Assembly: GCA_014281115.1 (NCBI GenBank)
Contig: JACONQ010000015.1
Coordinates: 744,001-808,000, forward strand
DNA length: 64,000 nucleotides
Direction: 5' to 3'
Origin: Laburnicola sp. R22_1
Lineage: Eukaryota > Ascomycota > Dothideomycetes > Pleosporales > Didymosphaeriaceae
In this document: piece by piece, positions 11,001 through 22,159 of the stretch
Position numbering within the stretch: position 1 is the first letter of the stretch
Layout: each line of letters starts with the position of its first letter
Translations under genes and position numbers: made by a program
Notes under the pieces: generated by a model
Told to the model about the DNA's origin: nothing
The model's input: the letters and a program-made list of their open reading frames with translations, nothing else
Database searches by the model: none

Positions 11001-13299
11001 GGGATGATGTCCACAGACTCTGACGCTACAACAAAGGCACCATCGCAACCACCTCCTCCGTCGCCCATGCCTGGTACTGTTGCTGGTATGCCTCCACCAC
11101 CCCCTCCACCCCCTCCGCCACCTCCAGGGCAGCTTGGCTTTCCTGGTGGTATGCCTCCGCCACCACCGCCGCCGCCACCTCCTCCCATGCCAGGCGCAAA
11201 ACGCCCCGGATTCATGCCCAAGGGTGCTTTCAATGCCGCTCCTTCAATCAATATGAGTGGGCCGCGGCCGAAAAAGAAGCTCAAAGCTCTGCATTGGGAC
11301 AAGGTCGATGCGCCCCAGTCCACTGTTTGGGCCGCCCATGGTCTGACATCGGAAGAAAAAGAAGAGAAGTATCGGGAATTATCCAAGAAAGGGGTACTGG
11401 AGGAGGTTGAAAAGCTCTTCCTGGCGAAGGAGATCAAGGCCATCGGCAAGAAGTCGGCCAAGAAGGACGACAAGAAGCAAGTTATCTCGCACGATCTGAT
11501 GCATGCTTTCCAGATCAGCATGGCCAAATTCTCGCAATATTCCGCTGAGGAAGTCTCCAACATGATCATCCATTGCGACACCAAGATCCTTGACGACCCC
11601 GTCGTCATGGACTTCCTGCAAAAGAAGGATTTATGCGATGTACCTGACAATACAGCGAAGCTTCTAGCGCCCTATTCCAAGGATTGGACGGGACCGAATG
11701 CTAGCGAAAGCAAACGCGAACAGGATCCGAACGACCTTACGCGAGAGGACCAGATCTACTTGTACACAGCGTACGAGCTGCATCACTATTGGAGAATTAG
11801 GATGCGAGCGCTTTCTCTTACTCGCACTTACGAATCCGAGTACGACGAAATCTCCGCCAAGCTTGTCGAAATCTCGAAAGTGGCAGACAGTCTGAGGAGC
11901 TCTTCTAGCCTGATCAGTGTCTTGGGTCTTATCCTCGACATTGGTAATTATATGAACGATGCAAACAAGCAAGCGACTGGCTTCAAACTGTCTACCCTAT
12001 CCAGACTGGGCATGTTGAAAGATGACAAGAACGAATCCACCTTTGCTGATCTCGTCGAACGCATTGTCAGGAATCAATATCCTGGCTGGGAAGACTTCAC
12101 AGACGAAATCAGCGGTGTGATCACTGCCCAGAAGATCAACGTGGAGCAACTGCAGACCGATGCTAAGAAATACATTGACAACATTACGAACATCCAGATG
12201 TCGCTTGACTCGGGCAATCTCTCTGATCCCTCCAAGTTCCATCCCGAGGACAAGGTGGCTATCGTGGTGCAAAGACACATGAAGGAGGCTCGGCGAAAGG
12301 CAGAGCAATTGCAGGTGTTCTTGGAGGACATGCAGAAGATGTACGACGATATCATGGCCTTCTATGGTGAAGACCCACAGGACGAGAGCGCCAGACGCGA
12401 CTTTTTCGCGAAGCTGGCGAACTTCGTCATGGAATGGAAGGTGAGGCACAATCAACAGATGCGTGCTCACAACGAGATGCTAACATGTACTCCAGAAATC
12501 CAGAGAGAAGAACAAGCAGTTGGAGGAGCTTCATCGCCGGAACGAAGCAAACATCCGCCGGAAAGCTGCAGCACCCAACGCGCTCTCTGCATCCGCTCTC
12601 TCGGATGGCTCCGATGCGCCCAAGTCGCCCGCCAACACGGGTGCCATGGACGAATTATTCAAGAAACTGCGCGACGCCAAACCCGAAGCGAGAGATCAGC
12701 GCGACCGCAGACGGCGGGCCCGCCTCAAGGACCGACACCAGGTGCGCGTCGCGAGTGGGCAGGAGATTCCCGAGCTCGGCGTCAACGTGGCCGAAGCTGA
12801 AGAAAAAGAAGGCGGCAAAGGCGTGCTCAGCCCGCCCAGCGAAGCCGGCGAGGGCACCCAAACGCCCTCCTCCATCACCAGTCCCACGGAAACAACAGGC
12901 GGCGACGTTGCCGACCGCGCAGCCGCCATGCTCGAAGGCCTGCAGGGCGGCACCTCGCTCAACAAAGACGGATCGCTCGTTATCCGCCGGCGGCGAGAAA
13001 ACGCAGACAGCGAACGGGAGCGGCGGAGGCGGAGGAGACAACAGGCTAGCACGGCGAGTAGCGTGCGTAGCGATGATGCGGGGGGGCTTATGAGTCCGTC
13101 GGCTATACCGGAGGAGGGGGAGGAGGAGAGTATGGTTAGGAGGGGGAGCGTTGTTTCTGGGGAGGGGTCCGAGGAGGGGAGCGCGTCGACGCCGATTACG
13201 GTGGTGCATCCGCCGAGTCCGGAGGGGAAGAGGGGTGCGGATGGTGATGGGGAGGGGGATGGGGAGCGGAAGTTGCCTACGCCGCCGCCTGAGTTGTAG
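8004..13299 (+). CDS. sepA: Formin (SepA/Bni1-type actin nucleator)
   Basis: Nucleates and elongates unbranched actin filaments at the hyphal tip and septum downstream of Rho GTPases. Two exons, 8004-12440 and 12496-13299, phase 0, giving 1746 aa. Reading through the 55-nt intron (GTGAGG...CTCCAG) ends early with a meaningless tail, while splicing joins EWK to KSREKNKQLEEL and restores the C-terminus. Order of parts: Ser/His-rich disordered head (1-280), GTPase-binding/FH3 region (about 285-690, from VVEQEFMNLMVKRGWKSLP), coiled coil (about 733-832), FH1 with two long polyproline runs (about 1013-1065), FH2 from KKLKALHWDKVD (about 1090-1480), and a DAD-like autoinhibitory motif MDELFKKLRDA followed by RDRRRRARLKDRHQ (about 1530-1560). 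A low-complexity acidic/basic tail follows. Length fits Pezizomycotina formins. Confidence 0.95.
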
Positions 13300-13516
13300 A
13301 GGTAGGGATGGGGGTGGGGATGGATGGGGATGGCGATGGGGTTAAGCGTTGTTGTTTTTTTGGCTTTGTATCGTTGTTGTAATGTATAAGTGTGTGTGGG
13401 TGGGTGGTGGGTCGTTTTGGGCGTTTTTCGCATCGCTGGATGGCTGCTTCTGCCTTTGGTTGTTGGTTGGTTGGTTGTGAGGCTGGCGTACTGTTTTACC
13501 TTGGGACGTAAGGGGC

Positions 13517-13552
<36 letters not shown>
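13517..13552 (+). repeat. (GCTT)9 microsatellite
   Basis: Nine perfect tetranucleotides 218 bases past the formin stop, probably within its 3' UTR. Confidence 0.95.
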
Positions 13553-13553
<1 letters not shown>

Positions 13554-13936
13554 GGATGCATGGCATGGCATAGCGTGTGCGTGTGCGTGGGTATCTGTTT
13601 TTTTTCCCTTTCGTACCTTTTTTTTTTAAATATAACACATATGCATGCGTGGTTGGTTTGTCGTTGTCTACCTACTACCTAGGATTCTCAGTGTCACTCA
13701 CGTACGTTGGTTACGAAGTATATAGTACGTATATCCTCCCTCTCCCTCCCTCCCTTATACCGTTCGCTTCTTGGGTTTTTGGGACTATGCATGGCCGGCC
13801 TGCTGTGTGTCTCTATTCGAGTCTCGAGTCTAGCCTTGCCTGGCATTTGAACTCTTGGTTGTATGCGTACTATGGAGGGGGAAGGATGTTAGGCTTTAGG
13901 CTGTCTGTTCCTTAGACTAGACGGTGTTACTGGGAA

Positions 13937-13969
13937 TGGAGAGAGATGGAGAGAGAGAGAGAGAGAGAG
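13937..13969 (+). repeat. GA-rich microsatellite
   Basis: Imperfect (GA)n with one tg interruption, between the formin and the minus-strand peptidase gene. Confidence 0.85.
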
Positions 13970-14043
13970 CGCGAAGAGTTTTATAGTCTGGGAAAGGTTA
14001 AGTTGACCATAAACAGCAATGAATGAATGAATGGATGGATGAA

Positions 14044-15666
14044 TCATATCGTTCGCCTAGTTTTCAACGCACAAGTATGCCCCCCCGCCGCCTCAAGCTG
14101 AACACCTTCCCAGCCCTCCACCCTTGGCGCCCTACTCCTCCACTCCCCCCGCGTACCATTCCCCGCCTCCTCACCCCCCAAAGCCATCACCGCCGCCGCC
14201 CTCCCCGCCGCCCTCGTATTCACGCCCAAAGCCTCCCAGCTCACATTCTCCACCGTGTCGCAACTCAAATGATAACACGGATCCGCGGGGACGCCGCCGC
14301 CGGTATGGATCCCCGAGCTCGGAATCCCCAGCTGCAAAAAGCCCAGATAATCCGACCCCGTGCCGAAGCCGCCGTAATACGCGGGTTTCCCCGCCGCCAC
14401 GAGGTACGCCAGCAGGAGCTGTGCGCCGGCCATGTCGGCGGGGTTGGCGCCGGCGTAGACGCCGTACACGGGCACGGGCGACGCAATCATGTCGTAGTTG
14501 TAGTAGAAGCGTATGCTGGAGGCTTGCTGGGGGGTGAGGTGCGCGGTGTAGAACAGCGAGCCGACGAGGCCGGCTTCTTCGGCGCCCCAGAAGGCGAAGC
14601 GGAGCTTGTTTTGTTGTAGCGGCGTCGTGGTGCTGGGGGGGAAGGTGGCGAGGGCGCGCATGATTTCGAGTTGGGCGGCTACGCCCGAGGCGTCGTCGTT
14701 TATGCCGGGCCCGGCTTGCACGCTGTCGAGGTGGGCGCCGAGCATGATGGTGTGCTTGGGGTTGCCGGCGTGGGTTTCGGCGACGATGTTCCAGCTGGGG
14801 CGGGCTTCGGTGATGGAGTCTACCATGAGGGTTGCGTGCAGGGTTTCGTTGGCGAGGAGGCGCGCGAGGTAGGACTCGCCGACGGAGAGGGGGATGAGGC
14901 CTACGGGGGCGAGGAGGCCGATGTTTTCGGCGCCGAGGGTCGCTGTGTTAGGGGTGCTGGGGGTGTTGTGGAAGAGGAGGACGCCAAGGGCGCCGTGGGT
15001 TTTGGCTAGCCGCAGTTTGTTGGATATGCTGCATGTGCCGCGTTTGATGAGGGCGAGGCGGCCCGTTACGTTGACGTTTGTCCATTGGTCGGCGAAGCAG
15101 CCTGAGCCTGGGGGATGGCGTTAGTATCGTGGGTTTTGGGGTGGGGGGGGGGGGGGGGTTCAGCAGCGTACCTCGCTCATCGTCGACGGGAACGGCGACG
15201 AGTTCGCCTGTAACGCCGTCTGGGAGCGGCGTCGCGTTGTTGTACATGAGCGAGAGGACGTCGACATGTTCGCCGTCTGGGCCTGTTACGGATATTTTCC
15301 GCGTCTCTTCGTAGGTGTGGTTGAAATGCTGGGTCCAGGTGCGGAACACGTCGCCATGGTCGCGCTTGATTTGCGACAGGACGTACTCGGATGATGCTGC
15401 GTAGCCGGAGGTGCCAAAGGCGCGGTTGTTGTTGTTTTCCTTGGCGATTTTGTCGAGTGCGCGGAGGTGTTGTTCTAGTCTTTCGGGTGCGTGTTAGGAC
15501 AGTGGTTGCGAAGAACGAGGGACAAGGTGTCAATCACGTGGATGTCGACTTACCCTTCCTGTCCAATTGCAGCTACCAGGTTATCCGGCGTCAATTCCAC
15601 GTTGTACCCGCCCTGCACCGCCCAACAAGACACCAGCGCTGTAAAGAGGAAAAGCCCGCGCCTCAT
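14044..15666 (-). CDS. Secreted M28-family zinc aminopeptidase with PA domain
   Basis: Three exons, 15554-15666, 15172-15479 and 14044-15107, phases consistent, giving 494 aa. Begins MRRGLFLFTALVSCWAVQGG, a signal peptide, then TPDNLVAAIGQEG. A protease-associated insert (CFADQWTNVNVTGRLALIKRG) lies near residues 145-220. The catalytic domain has the co-catalytic two-zinc ligands: GAHLDS (H, D), INDDASG (D), FWGAEEAGL (catalytic and ligand E), NYDM (D) and SGIHTGG (H). A CYHLSC pair near the end probably forms a disulfide. Such enzymes remove N-terminal residues from peptides outside the cell. Intron 1 has an AAG acceptor; intron 2 contains a 16-base C tract on the coding strand. Possible N-glycosylation sites (NHT, NNAT, NVT) support secretion. 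Exact specificity (Leu or broader) cannot be read. Confidence 0.92.
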
Positions 15667-17673
15667 GTTTTCCCTTGGCTCGAAAAGTGCAGGAAAGCAA
15701 CACACGACACAGGCCGCGTCGCCATATGGCAATATATCCTATCTGGGCGTGAGGCGCCATGATACCTACAACCGTTGCCAAGCTGTGCATGCATACACGG
15801 ATTAGCCTGAAAAGGCAGGAACCTGTGTGCCCCGCTGGATGCTGCGGGCTGACCTTCCTGTTGGACTAAGCGCGCCTAGTTGGAACAAGGCTGGCTATCT
15901 GGTTGATGGCGCATCTTGTTGATGATGCTGTAGTTTGATGAAAGCCGCCTACCACCGACGCATGTATGGTGGTAGCTGGTCCAGAGGGTGGAAAACAAAC
16001 AGAACACCGTCTGCATCTGGACCAAAGTCCTTCTTATATACCTCTTTGCTGCTTTCAAAGACACACTACAACCAAGACATTACAAACAGACGGTGTTGAC
16101 GAACATAAGAAGAAACCCGGCTACGGTGATGGTGATGATGATGATGATATGGTGTCCAGGTTTCATCGAGATTGAAAGATGGCGATTGATTTGACGATAC
16201 CAAGGATAAGCTATTCTTTCTTGACAACTTTCTCCAAAAACCGTATTGAACTTCCCAGGCCGAAAAGACGCGTCCTCCAAGGAGCAGACGGCAACCACGA
16301 TACCCTATCGACATTCCCCAAACCGGCTTATTGGTCTATTCGTGCACACCTGCCATCCCTTTCGTCGATGCCCCTGCCAGCGGCATCGGCAGGAACGGCA
16401 ACGTCGAAGAAGCGCGGAGAGGAGCGGTGAAGAAAGGCGTCCACGGGTGTTCGACGCTCACGAGGTTTGCACGAGGTGTTGGGGTGGAGTATTGCGTAGC
16501 GCCTGGGTTGTGGGTACGGCGGTATGGCGACTATTGCATGCACCATAGGTCGCTACAACTTACAAAGCCATTGTGTAAGATCACGTCGCCGTGACCGAGG
16601 CTTGACGGGATGACCCAGCACCGCGGCCAATAATACCCCGATCAGATTAAACTCCGGGATCGCCGTTTGCCGGTCAGCCCACGTATGCAGGGTCTCCAAC
16701 CGTCTTCCAGGTCCAAAATACGCATCACGCTGGTGTAACGTCAACATCAGACAAATCTACCAACATCTGTACCTATGCAATGGGATGGGATATTTCCTTC
16801 TGAATGGTGTCGCGATGAACACTACAACTTCTGCTATGCAGCATATTCCTACGCTCAACGCATCGGCTCCGCTGCCGAAGTTTGCAGCGAGGAGCGAGGA
16901 ACATGGCCAGCGAACCTTGGAAAAGTTTACGTGCCGTCCCGAGGTCAGAGCCGCACCTGCACCATCGTTCCACTTTACGAGCGCATCCGAGGAGAATACG
17001 AAGAATTCTCGAACGCACACTGGAAGGATATTGAATGAAACCATTTACGGTCGAGGTTCGGCCCGCTTTTCGTGCAAGGCACATCTCCCGGTGACCTGTG
17101 AAGCCCACATGTCTCGACGTTGTACTCGGTCAATTGTCGGCTGTGATTGGGTCGGACACACCACCGACATCACACCACCTGTGTTTTTCGATGCCAGATT
17201 GCTCAGCGGTGGATTTTATCTATGTGAGCACAGTAGATACTACACAGTGGCAGTAGACACGATCAATCTCCTGGTGTCAAGTCGAAGTATCGCTCGAAGA
17301 TGCGCCATGGTCGTCATTATTCATACCGAATACCGGTTTGCGAACCCACGAAAAGGATGCATGACGAACGCACGGCCTATGCAGGGCTCTACCACGGGCG
17401 GTTACTCCCGTGAGAAAAAAACTAGTTCAGTGACGGAGCCGGCAATAATGGCAGAGTTCCATTGTTCGTCGGCCGAATCACGGTCCCGCCACACATCGAC
17501 CCACGCTTAGACGTACCATGGAACGAGGGTGGTGTCTTTCGTTCAGCAGCGTCCCAAGTATATCTTCCCTATTGTCCCTGCCCTCTGTCTTCCAGTACAC
17601 AGTACTTCTTATTGCACATCCTCAATAACTCAATAACAATATCACCATTACACATCAACCTCAAACACTTATT
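15667..17673. other. Two-kilobase divergent intergenic region
   Basis: Separates the peptidase from the sugar transporter. It contains a short (GAT)n run near 16127-16148 and a 241-codon plus-strand frame (16785-17510) that lacks any domain and is judged accidental. A pyrimidine- and CA-rich leader precedes the transporter ATG. Confidence 0.5.
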
Positions 17674-19464
17674 ATGCGCTCTCTCTTCCAAAGAAAGGCT
17701 GCCGTCAAGGTAGCCGAGAAGCACCCTTCGCCCATGACGACACCTCCGCAGACACCATCTGAGACGAACTCATATCCCGAGCCCGAAGCGCATCAAGGCA
17801 GAGTACCGCTTGTGGCGGTGATTCTGGGAGCGGTTTCTAGCATCGGTGGCTTCATATTCGGATACGAAGCGGGGACCATCTCTGGCTTCCTTGCCATGTC
17901 CGATTTCATCAACAGATTTGGCGAGAATGGAGAGTTCTCTGCCGTCCGCTCAGGAACGATTGTCGGTCTCCTATCGTAAGCTCGCCTGCCAGTCCCGCTA
18001 TAGAACGTATCACTTACATGTCTTAGAATCGGTACCCTTACCGGATGCCTGGGTTCTGCTCCGCTCGCGGATACTTTTGGTCGACGACTTACCATCTGCG
18101 GAGCCGCATTCTGGTACATCATTGGTGTGATCATCGAAATCACTAGCAACGATGCATGGGTGCAGTTCGCAATGGGTCGTTTCGCGGCTGGTCTTGGAGT
18201 CGGAGCTCTATCCACTGTCGTGCCAATGTACCAATCTGAATCCATCCCCAAGAGAATCCGCGGCGCTGCAGTTTCTTCATACCAGCTATTCATCACCCTC
18301 GGTATCTGGACCGCGTACATGGTCAACTTCGGCACCTCGAAGGACTACAACAACAGTGCCCAATGGCGCATCCCTAACGGTCTGTCCGCGCTCTGGGCTA
18401 TCTTGCTAGGCTGCTCCATCCTGCTGCTTCCGGAGTCTCCACGATACGCTTACCGCAAAGGTCGTGTGGACGAAGCACGTCGCAACATGGCTCGCCTCAA
18501 TGGCGTAGCAGGGGATTCGGCACTCATCGATGCCGAGATCAAGGAGGTCCAAGATAAACTGGAAGAAGAATCAGCCGGTAGCGCCCATCCCTGGTACGAG
18601 ATCTTTACAGGTCCGCGTATGCTCTATCGCACTGTTCTTGGAATAGTCTTGCAGGCTGGTCAGCAGCTCACGGGCGCCAACTACTTCTTCTACTACGGCA
18701 CGACCATTTTCTCTGCGACTGGTCTTGACAACAGCTGTAAGTAACCCAAGATGGAAACACCATGTGCCATGTGCTAACACCATCTAGATGTCACCTCGGT
18801 CATCCTCGCTACGGTGAACGTCGCCGCAACCTTCGTGGGCCTGTGGATGGTCCAGAACGTCGGAAGGAGAAAGGCGATGATCGGAGGCGCCGCATGGATG
18901 TGCGTGTGCCTATTCATCTACTCCTTCGTCGGCCACTACATGCTCGACCACGCCGCTCCGCAGAACACACCGCAAGCCGGAAATATCATGATCGTCTTCA
19001 CATGCCTGTTTATCGCCGCATTCGCGTCCACCTGGGGCCCACTCGTCTGGGCCATCGTCGCCGAACTCTATCCCGCCCGGTACCGCGCCAAATCCATGGC
19101 CCTCGCCACAGCGTCAAACTGGTTCTTCAACTTCCTCATCGCCTTCTTCAGCACCATGATCACCAACAACATCGACTACTTCTACGGCTTGATCTTCGGC
19201 GGCTGCTGCGCTGTCTTAGCTCTCATCGTCTACTTCTTCATGATTGAGACAAAGGGCCGGTCACTCGAAGAGATCGATACCATGTATGTGCTCCGCGTCA
19301 ACCCCATTACGAGCTCGAAGTGGACTGCCGAATCGCTGCATCCCGATGCGCTGGAGGATCTGGAGCGTCTGCGTCTCGCGCCTGGAGGGAGGAGCTGGGG
19401 CGAAATGGAGCATGGTGCGCTGCAGGCGCCGCAGAATGCGAGGACGAAGGAGGCAATTGTTTAA
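17674..19464 (+). CDS. MFS sugar (monosaccharide) transporter
   Basis: Proton symport or facilitated uptake of a hexose across the plasma membrane. Three exons, 17674-17975, 18027-18736 and 18788-19464, phases consistent, giving 562 aa with 12 predicted spans. Sugar-porter signatures are in order: DTFGRRLTICG in the loop 2-3 region, FAAGLGVGALSTVVPMYQSE, PESPRYAYRKGRVDEAR, QQLTGANYFFYYG in span 7, a second GRRKAMIGG, and ETKGRSLEEID after span 12. The N-terminal cytosolic tail is Pro/Thr-rich; the C-terminal tail continues about 55 residues past the last motif. This pattern resembles Hxt/Rgt-type glucose transporters, but the substrate is not proven by sequence. Single-frame reading would split it into pieces. 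Confidence 0.92.
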
Positions 19465-20288
19465 GGCAAAGTCATTCATTCATGTTTTGGAGTTTGGGTG
19501 TTTGGGGGAGTAATAACGATGTATGCGCTATGAGAACATGTACGAATAATGTATATATGTAATCAGAAATAAGTTAGGAGTGTCTGTCCCCAATGCCCAG
19601 ACGAAGTGAAACATGTCGGGGCTCCGACGCGCCAAAGCAGCGTACGCAGCAGCATGGCTCAGCGCAATTTTCAGAACGGCGTTACAACGCGGCCCGTCCC
19701 CATCGATGAACCCAACCCTCCCAAATCTCCACTCGTTCATAGCCGCGCCGGGGGTTCGAAACTTCGCTTGAGCCTCGTCGGCCCGTCAGGCGGCCTCTGT
19801 CAATCACCGCTCTTGTCAGAATGGCCGGAAGGCTCGCCCGCTTAAAGTGGTGGTGTCTCGCGCGAGTGTTGATCAAATCTGCTCATGAGCCTTACCAAAA
19901 AGCCTGTGCTTCTTCTCGCGTTCACTGCTTTGCGTTGATGCCATGTCCGCTAATCTATGGACAGTGCTTGTCCACCAATGCTCTGCAGAGATGGGTCGGA
20001 AGATGCGCTTCCTTTGTAATCTCGGGGTGCACTAAGGTATACCCAAGCCACGCATGGAGGAATGAATGCTTGGAGTCGACCCTGTATTCTGCAAGTAGAG
20101 GCAAAACACCATAGTTGTATAAGAGCGAGTGCGTCCAGCTGACACGCAATTATCCACCACACACACACACTCGTTTCTGCATTGATTGCACATCAAAAGC
20201 TGGGCTTCTTCACTTCACTGTTTACTTTTTAAATCACCGGCTTGACACTTCACGAACTCCTCACGACAAACCAAAAGATCACATCACC
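19465..20288. other. Intergenic region upstream of the DJ-1-like gene
   Basis: No recognisable gene. A CA-rich tract (cacacacacacac, about 20156-20169) sits near the presumed transcription start. Confidence 0.5.
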
Positions 20289-21134
20289 ATGCACGGAAGC
20301 TTCTTCACCTCGCTGCTGGCAGCCCTGCCAATGACAGCCCTAGCCCACATGGACATTGCCACCCCACCCATGGAAAACACCACCGAAGCCCCCCGCCACT
20401 TCGGCATCCTCCTCCACCCCTCCATCACGCCCATCGACCTCTTCGGGCCCCTCGACGTCTTCACCGGCCTCGCCATGGCCTACGCCAATTTCACCGGCAA
20501 AATGACGCTCTCGGTCCTCAGCCCAAACAGCACCAGCTCCACCACGAGCCCACCCATGGCCGGCATCCAATTTGGAATGGACCTCGTCCCCACCATCACC
20601 TTCGACGACTACCTCCAAGCGCAAGCCATGAACTTCTCCATGCCCGACGGCAGCTCCTGCCGCAACGTGCCCCACAAACTCGACGTCCTCCTCGTCCCCG
20701 GCGGCGGCGGCACCCGCAAAGACGTCTCCCACGAAATCGACTTCGTCCGCACCATCTACCCGACCCTGCAATCCATCATCTCCGTCTGCACAGGCAGCAC
20801 CATCCTCGCCCGTGCCGGCATCCTGGACAACAAGCGCGCGACCACGAACAAGAAGGCGTGGGCGTGGGCGACGTCGTTTGGGACCAATGTCCAGTATGTG
20901 CCGTCTGCGAGGTGGGTGCAGGATGGGAATGTTTGGACGGGCAGTGGCGTTAGTGCAGCGGTTGATACGGCGTATGCGTTCCTGGCGCATACGTATGGCG
21001 AGAGGGCGGCGCAGTGGGTCGCGGATAGTAGTGAGTATACGAGGTGGACGGATGCGAGTTATGATCCTTTTGCGGAGAGGTGGGGGGTTCCGGGGGCGAC
21101 GAATGGGACCAAGGAGGCGGGGATGCACCATTAG
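20289..21134 (+). CDS. Secreted DJ-1/PfpI-family protein (isonitrile-hydratase-like)
   Basis: Single exon, 281 aa. The ATG at 20289 is chosen although the frame is open from 20115, because it gives a typical signal peptide (MHGSFFTSLLAALPMTALAH) and sits in the context atcaccATGC. The fold runs from HFGILLHPSITPIDLFGPLDVF to the nucleophile elbow ISVCTGSTILARAGILDNKRATTNK, with Cys167 as presumed nucleophile, and VLLVPGGGG upstream. The CTGS...LA.AG..D..RATT pattern is that of ThiJ/PfpI proteins related to isonitrile hydratase and AraC-type amidotransferase domains. Glycosylation sites (NFT, NST, NFS) fit secretion, which is uncommon for this usually cytosolic fold. The reaction cannot be assigned from sequence. 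Confidence 0.85.
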   Translation: MHGSFFTSLLAALPMTALAHMDIATPPMENTTEAPRHFGILLHPSITPIDLFGPLDVFTGLAMAYANFTGKMTLSVLSPNSTSSTTSPPMAGIQFGMDLVPTITFDDYLQAQAMNFSMPDGSSCRNVPHKLDVLLVPGGGGTRKDVSHEIDFVRTIYPTLQSIISVCTGSTILARAGILDNKRATTNKKAWAWATSFGTNVQYVPSARWVQDGNVWTGSGVSAAVDTAYAFLAHTYGERAAQWVADSSEYTRWTDASYDPFAERWGVPGATNGTKEAGMHH

Positions 21135-22159
21135 ATGGGTGAGGGTGGAAGATGCGTGCGTTTGATTTGTGGGGATGTTGAGGGGTGGAGAGTTATTCTT
21201 TGGTGGGTTGGGTTTTTCTTCTTCTTCTTCTTCTTCTTCTTCTTTCTGTGGGTGCATCGCCTGAGGAGGGCTTTATAGACTACTTTATAGATATATTTTG
21301 TCGTATCGGCGTGAAGTTGATCAATGCTGTATATATTCTTTTTTGGACACTTCACTATCTTAGTTGATTCGTGTTGAGCACCGCCTTGTGCGCATAACTG
21401 TGATTTCGTGTTCGAAAACGGATGATAACTCAATTTGGTGCTTGGTATCATACAAGGGCTTTCGCGCCGCAATGACCCTATTGGGTTGATTGTTTACAGG
21501 TTGAAGGGATTAGATGCGCGCTGGGTTGATGGTGCGGGTTTATAACAAGATCCAAAACATCTACCTGTTGAGTTGAGTACTTTTCGGGTGTTATGCTATC
21601 CACGTCTGAGCAGTTCATATTCTCCATGCTCAAAGATATCGGTTGTACACCTCTGTGGCAAGTAATTATACATGTTTGCTCTGTTTCTGTACTCCACTTC
21701 TTTATAGTCAAAGTGTGCTAATATGTAAAACGAAAGAGAGGGGGCTTAGGTAGGATATCTTCTGGGGTCATTCCTGACCGGCGCAGGACGGGTTCTCAGC
21801 CTGCGTACCTACATTGATGTCTGTGTCTCGTTACTGACCATCTAACATTATAAAGGTGCACACAAAAATCCAACATAATGCCGAGATCAAACTGCACATT
21901 TCCAATTAAACAATCCCTTGAAATTTGCTGAAACGCCCAAGAAAACGCAGCCTATACACCACACTACCTAGGTAGTGAAGAAGACCTCCGCAGAGTTAAT
22001 GCACCAGCACCTCGCTCAACCGCGCAAAAAACGCGTGAGCTACCACGCCCGCTTGTCCAGCGAAACCACCCACCATCTACCCACCTTAAGCTGCAGCGCT
22101 TTCTTCCAAGATATCGAGCGGTCTGGGGCGTTATGCAGTTAGCGCAGACGAAGTTACCA
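21135..22159. other. Intergenic region with TTC microsatellite
   Basis: Contains the TTC repeat at 21216-21244 and a perfect CTACCTAGGTAG palindrome at 21964-21975. The minus-strand 72-codon frame at 21964-22182 is not supported. Confidence 0.5.
21216..21244 (+). repeat. (TTC)n microsatellite
   Basis: About nine TTC units roughly 85 bases after the DJ-1-like stop codon. Confidence 0.9.

Larger units (their letters stand above)
13300..14043. other. 3' region between convergent formin and peptidase genes
   Basis: Simple-sequence-rich: a G-rich end to the formin tail, (GCTT)n, T runs, (CCCT)n near 13738-13756 and a GA tract. No gene seen. Confidence 0.6.

Noticed and set aside
10655..11650. 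331-codon minus-strand frame rich in Ser and Gly
   Set aside because: Antisense shadow of the formin FH1/FH2 region; the poly-Gly is the complement of the polyproline tracts.
12696..13571. 291-codon minus-strand frame
   Set aside because: Antisense of the formin C-terminus and its simple-sequence 3' region.
16785..17510. 241-codon plus-strand open frame upstream of the sugar transporter
   Set aside because: No domain, Cys/Arg/Ser-scattered composition, overlaps the promoter region of the transporter and other frames; likely chance.
20340..21257. 305-codon minus-strand frame
   Set aside because: Antisense shadow of the DJ-1-like gene, whose third-position bias opens the reverse frame.
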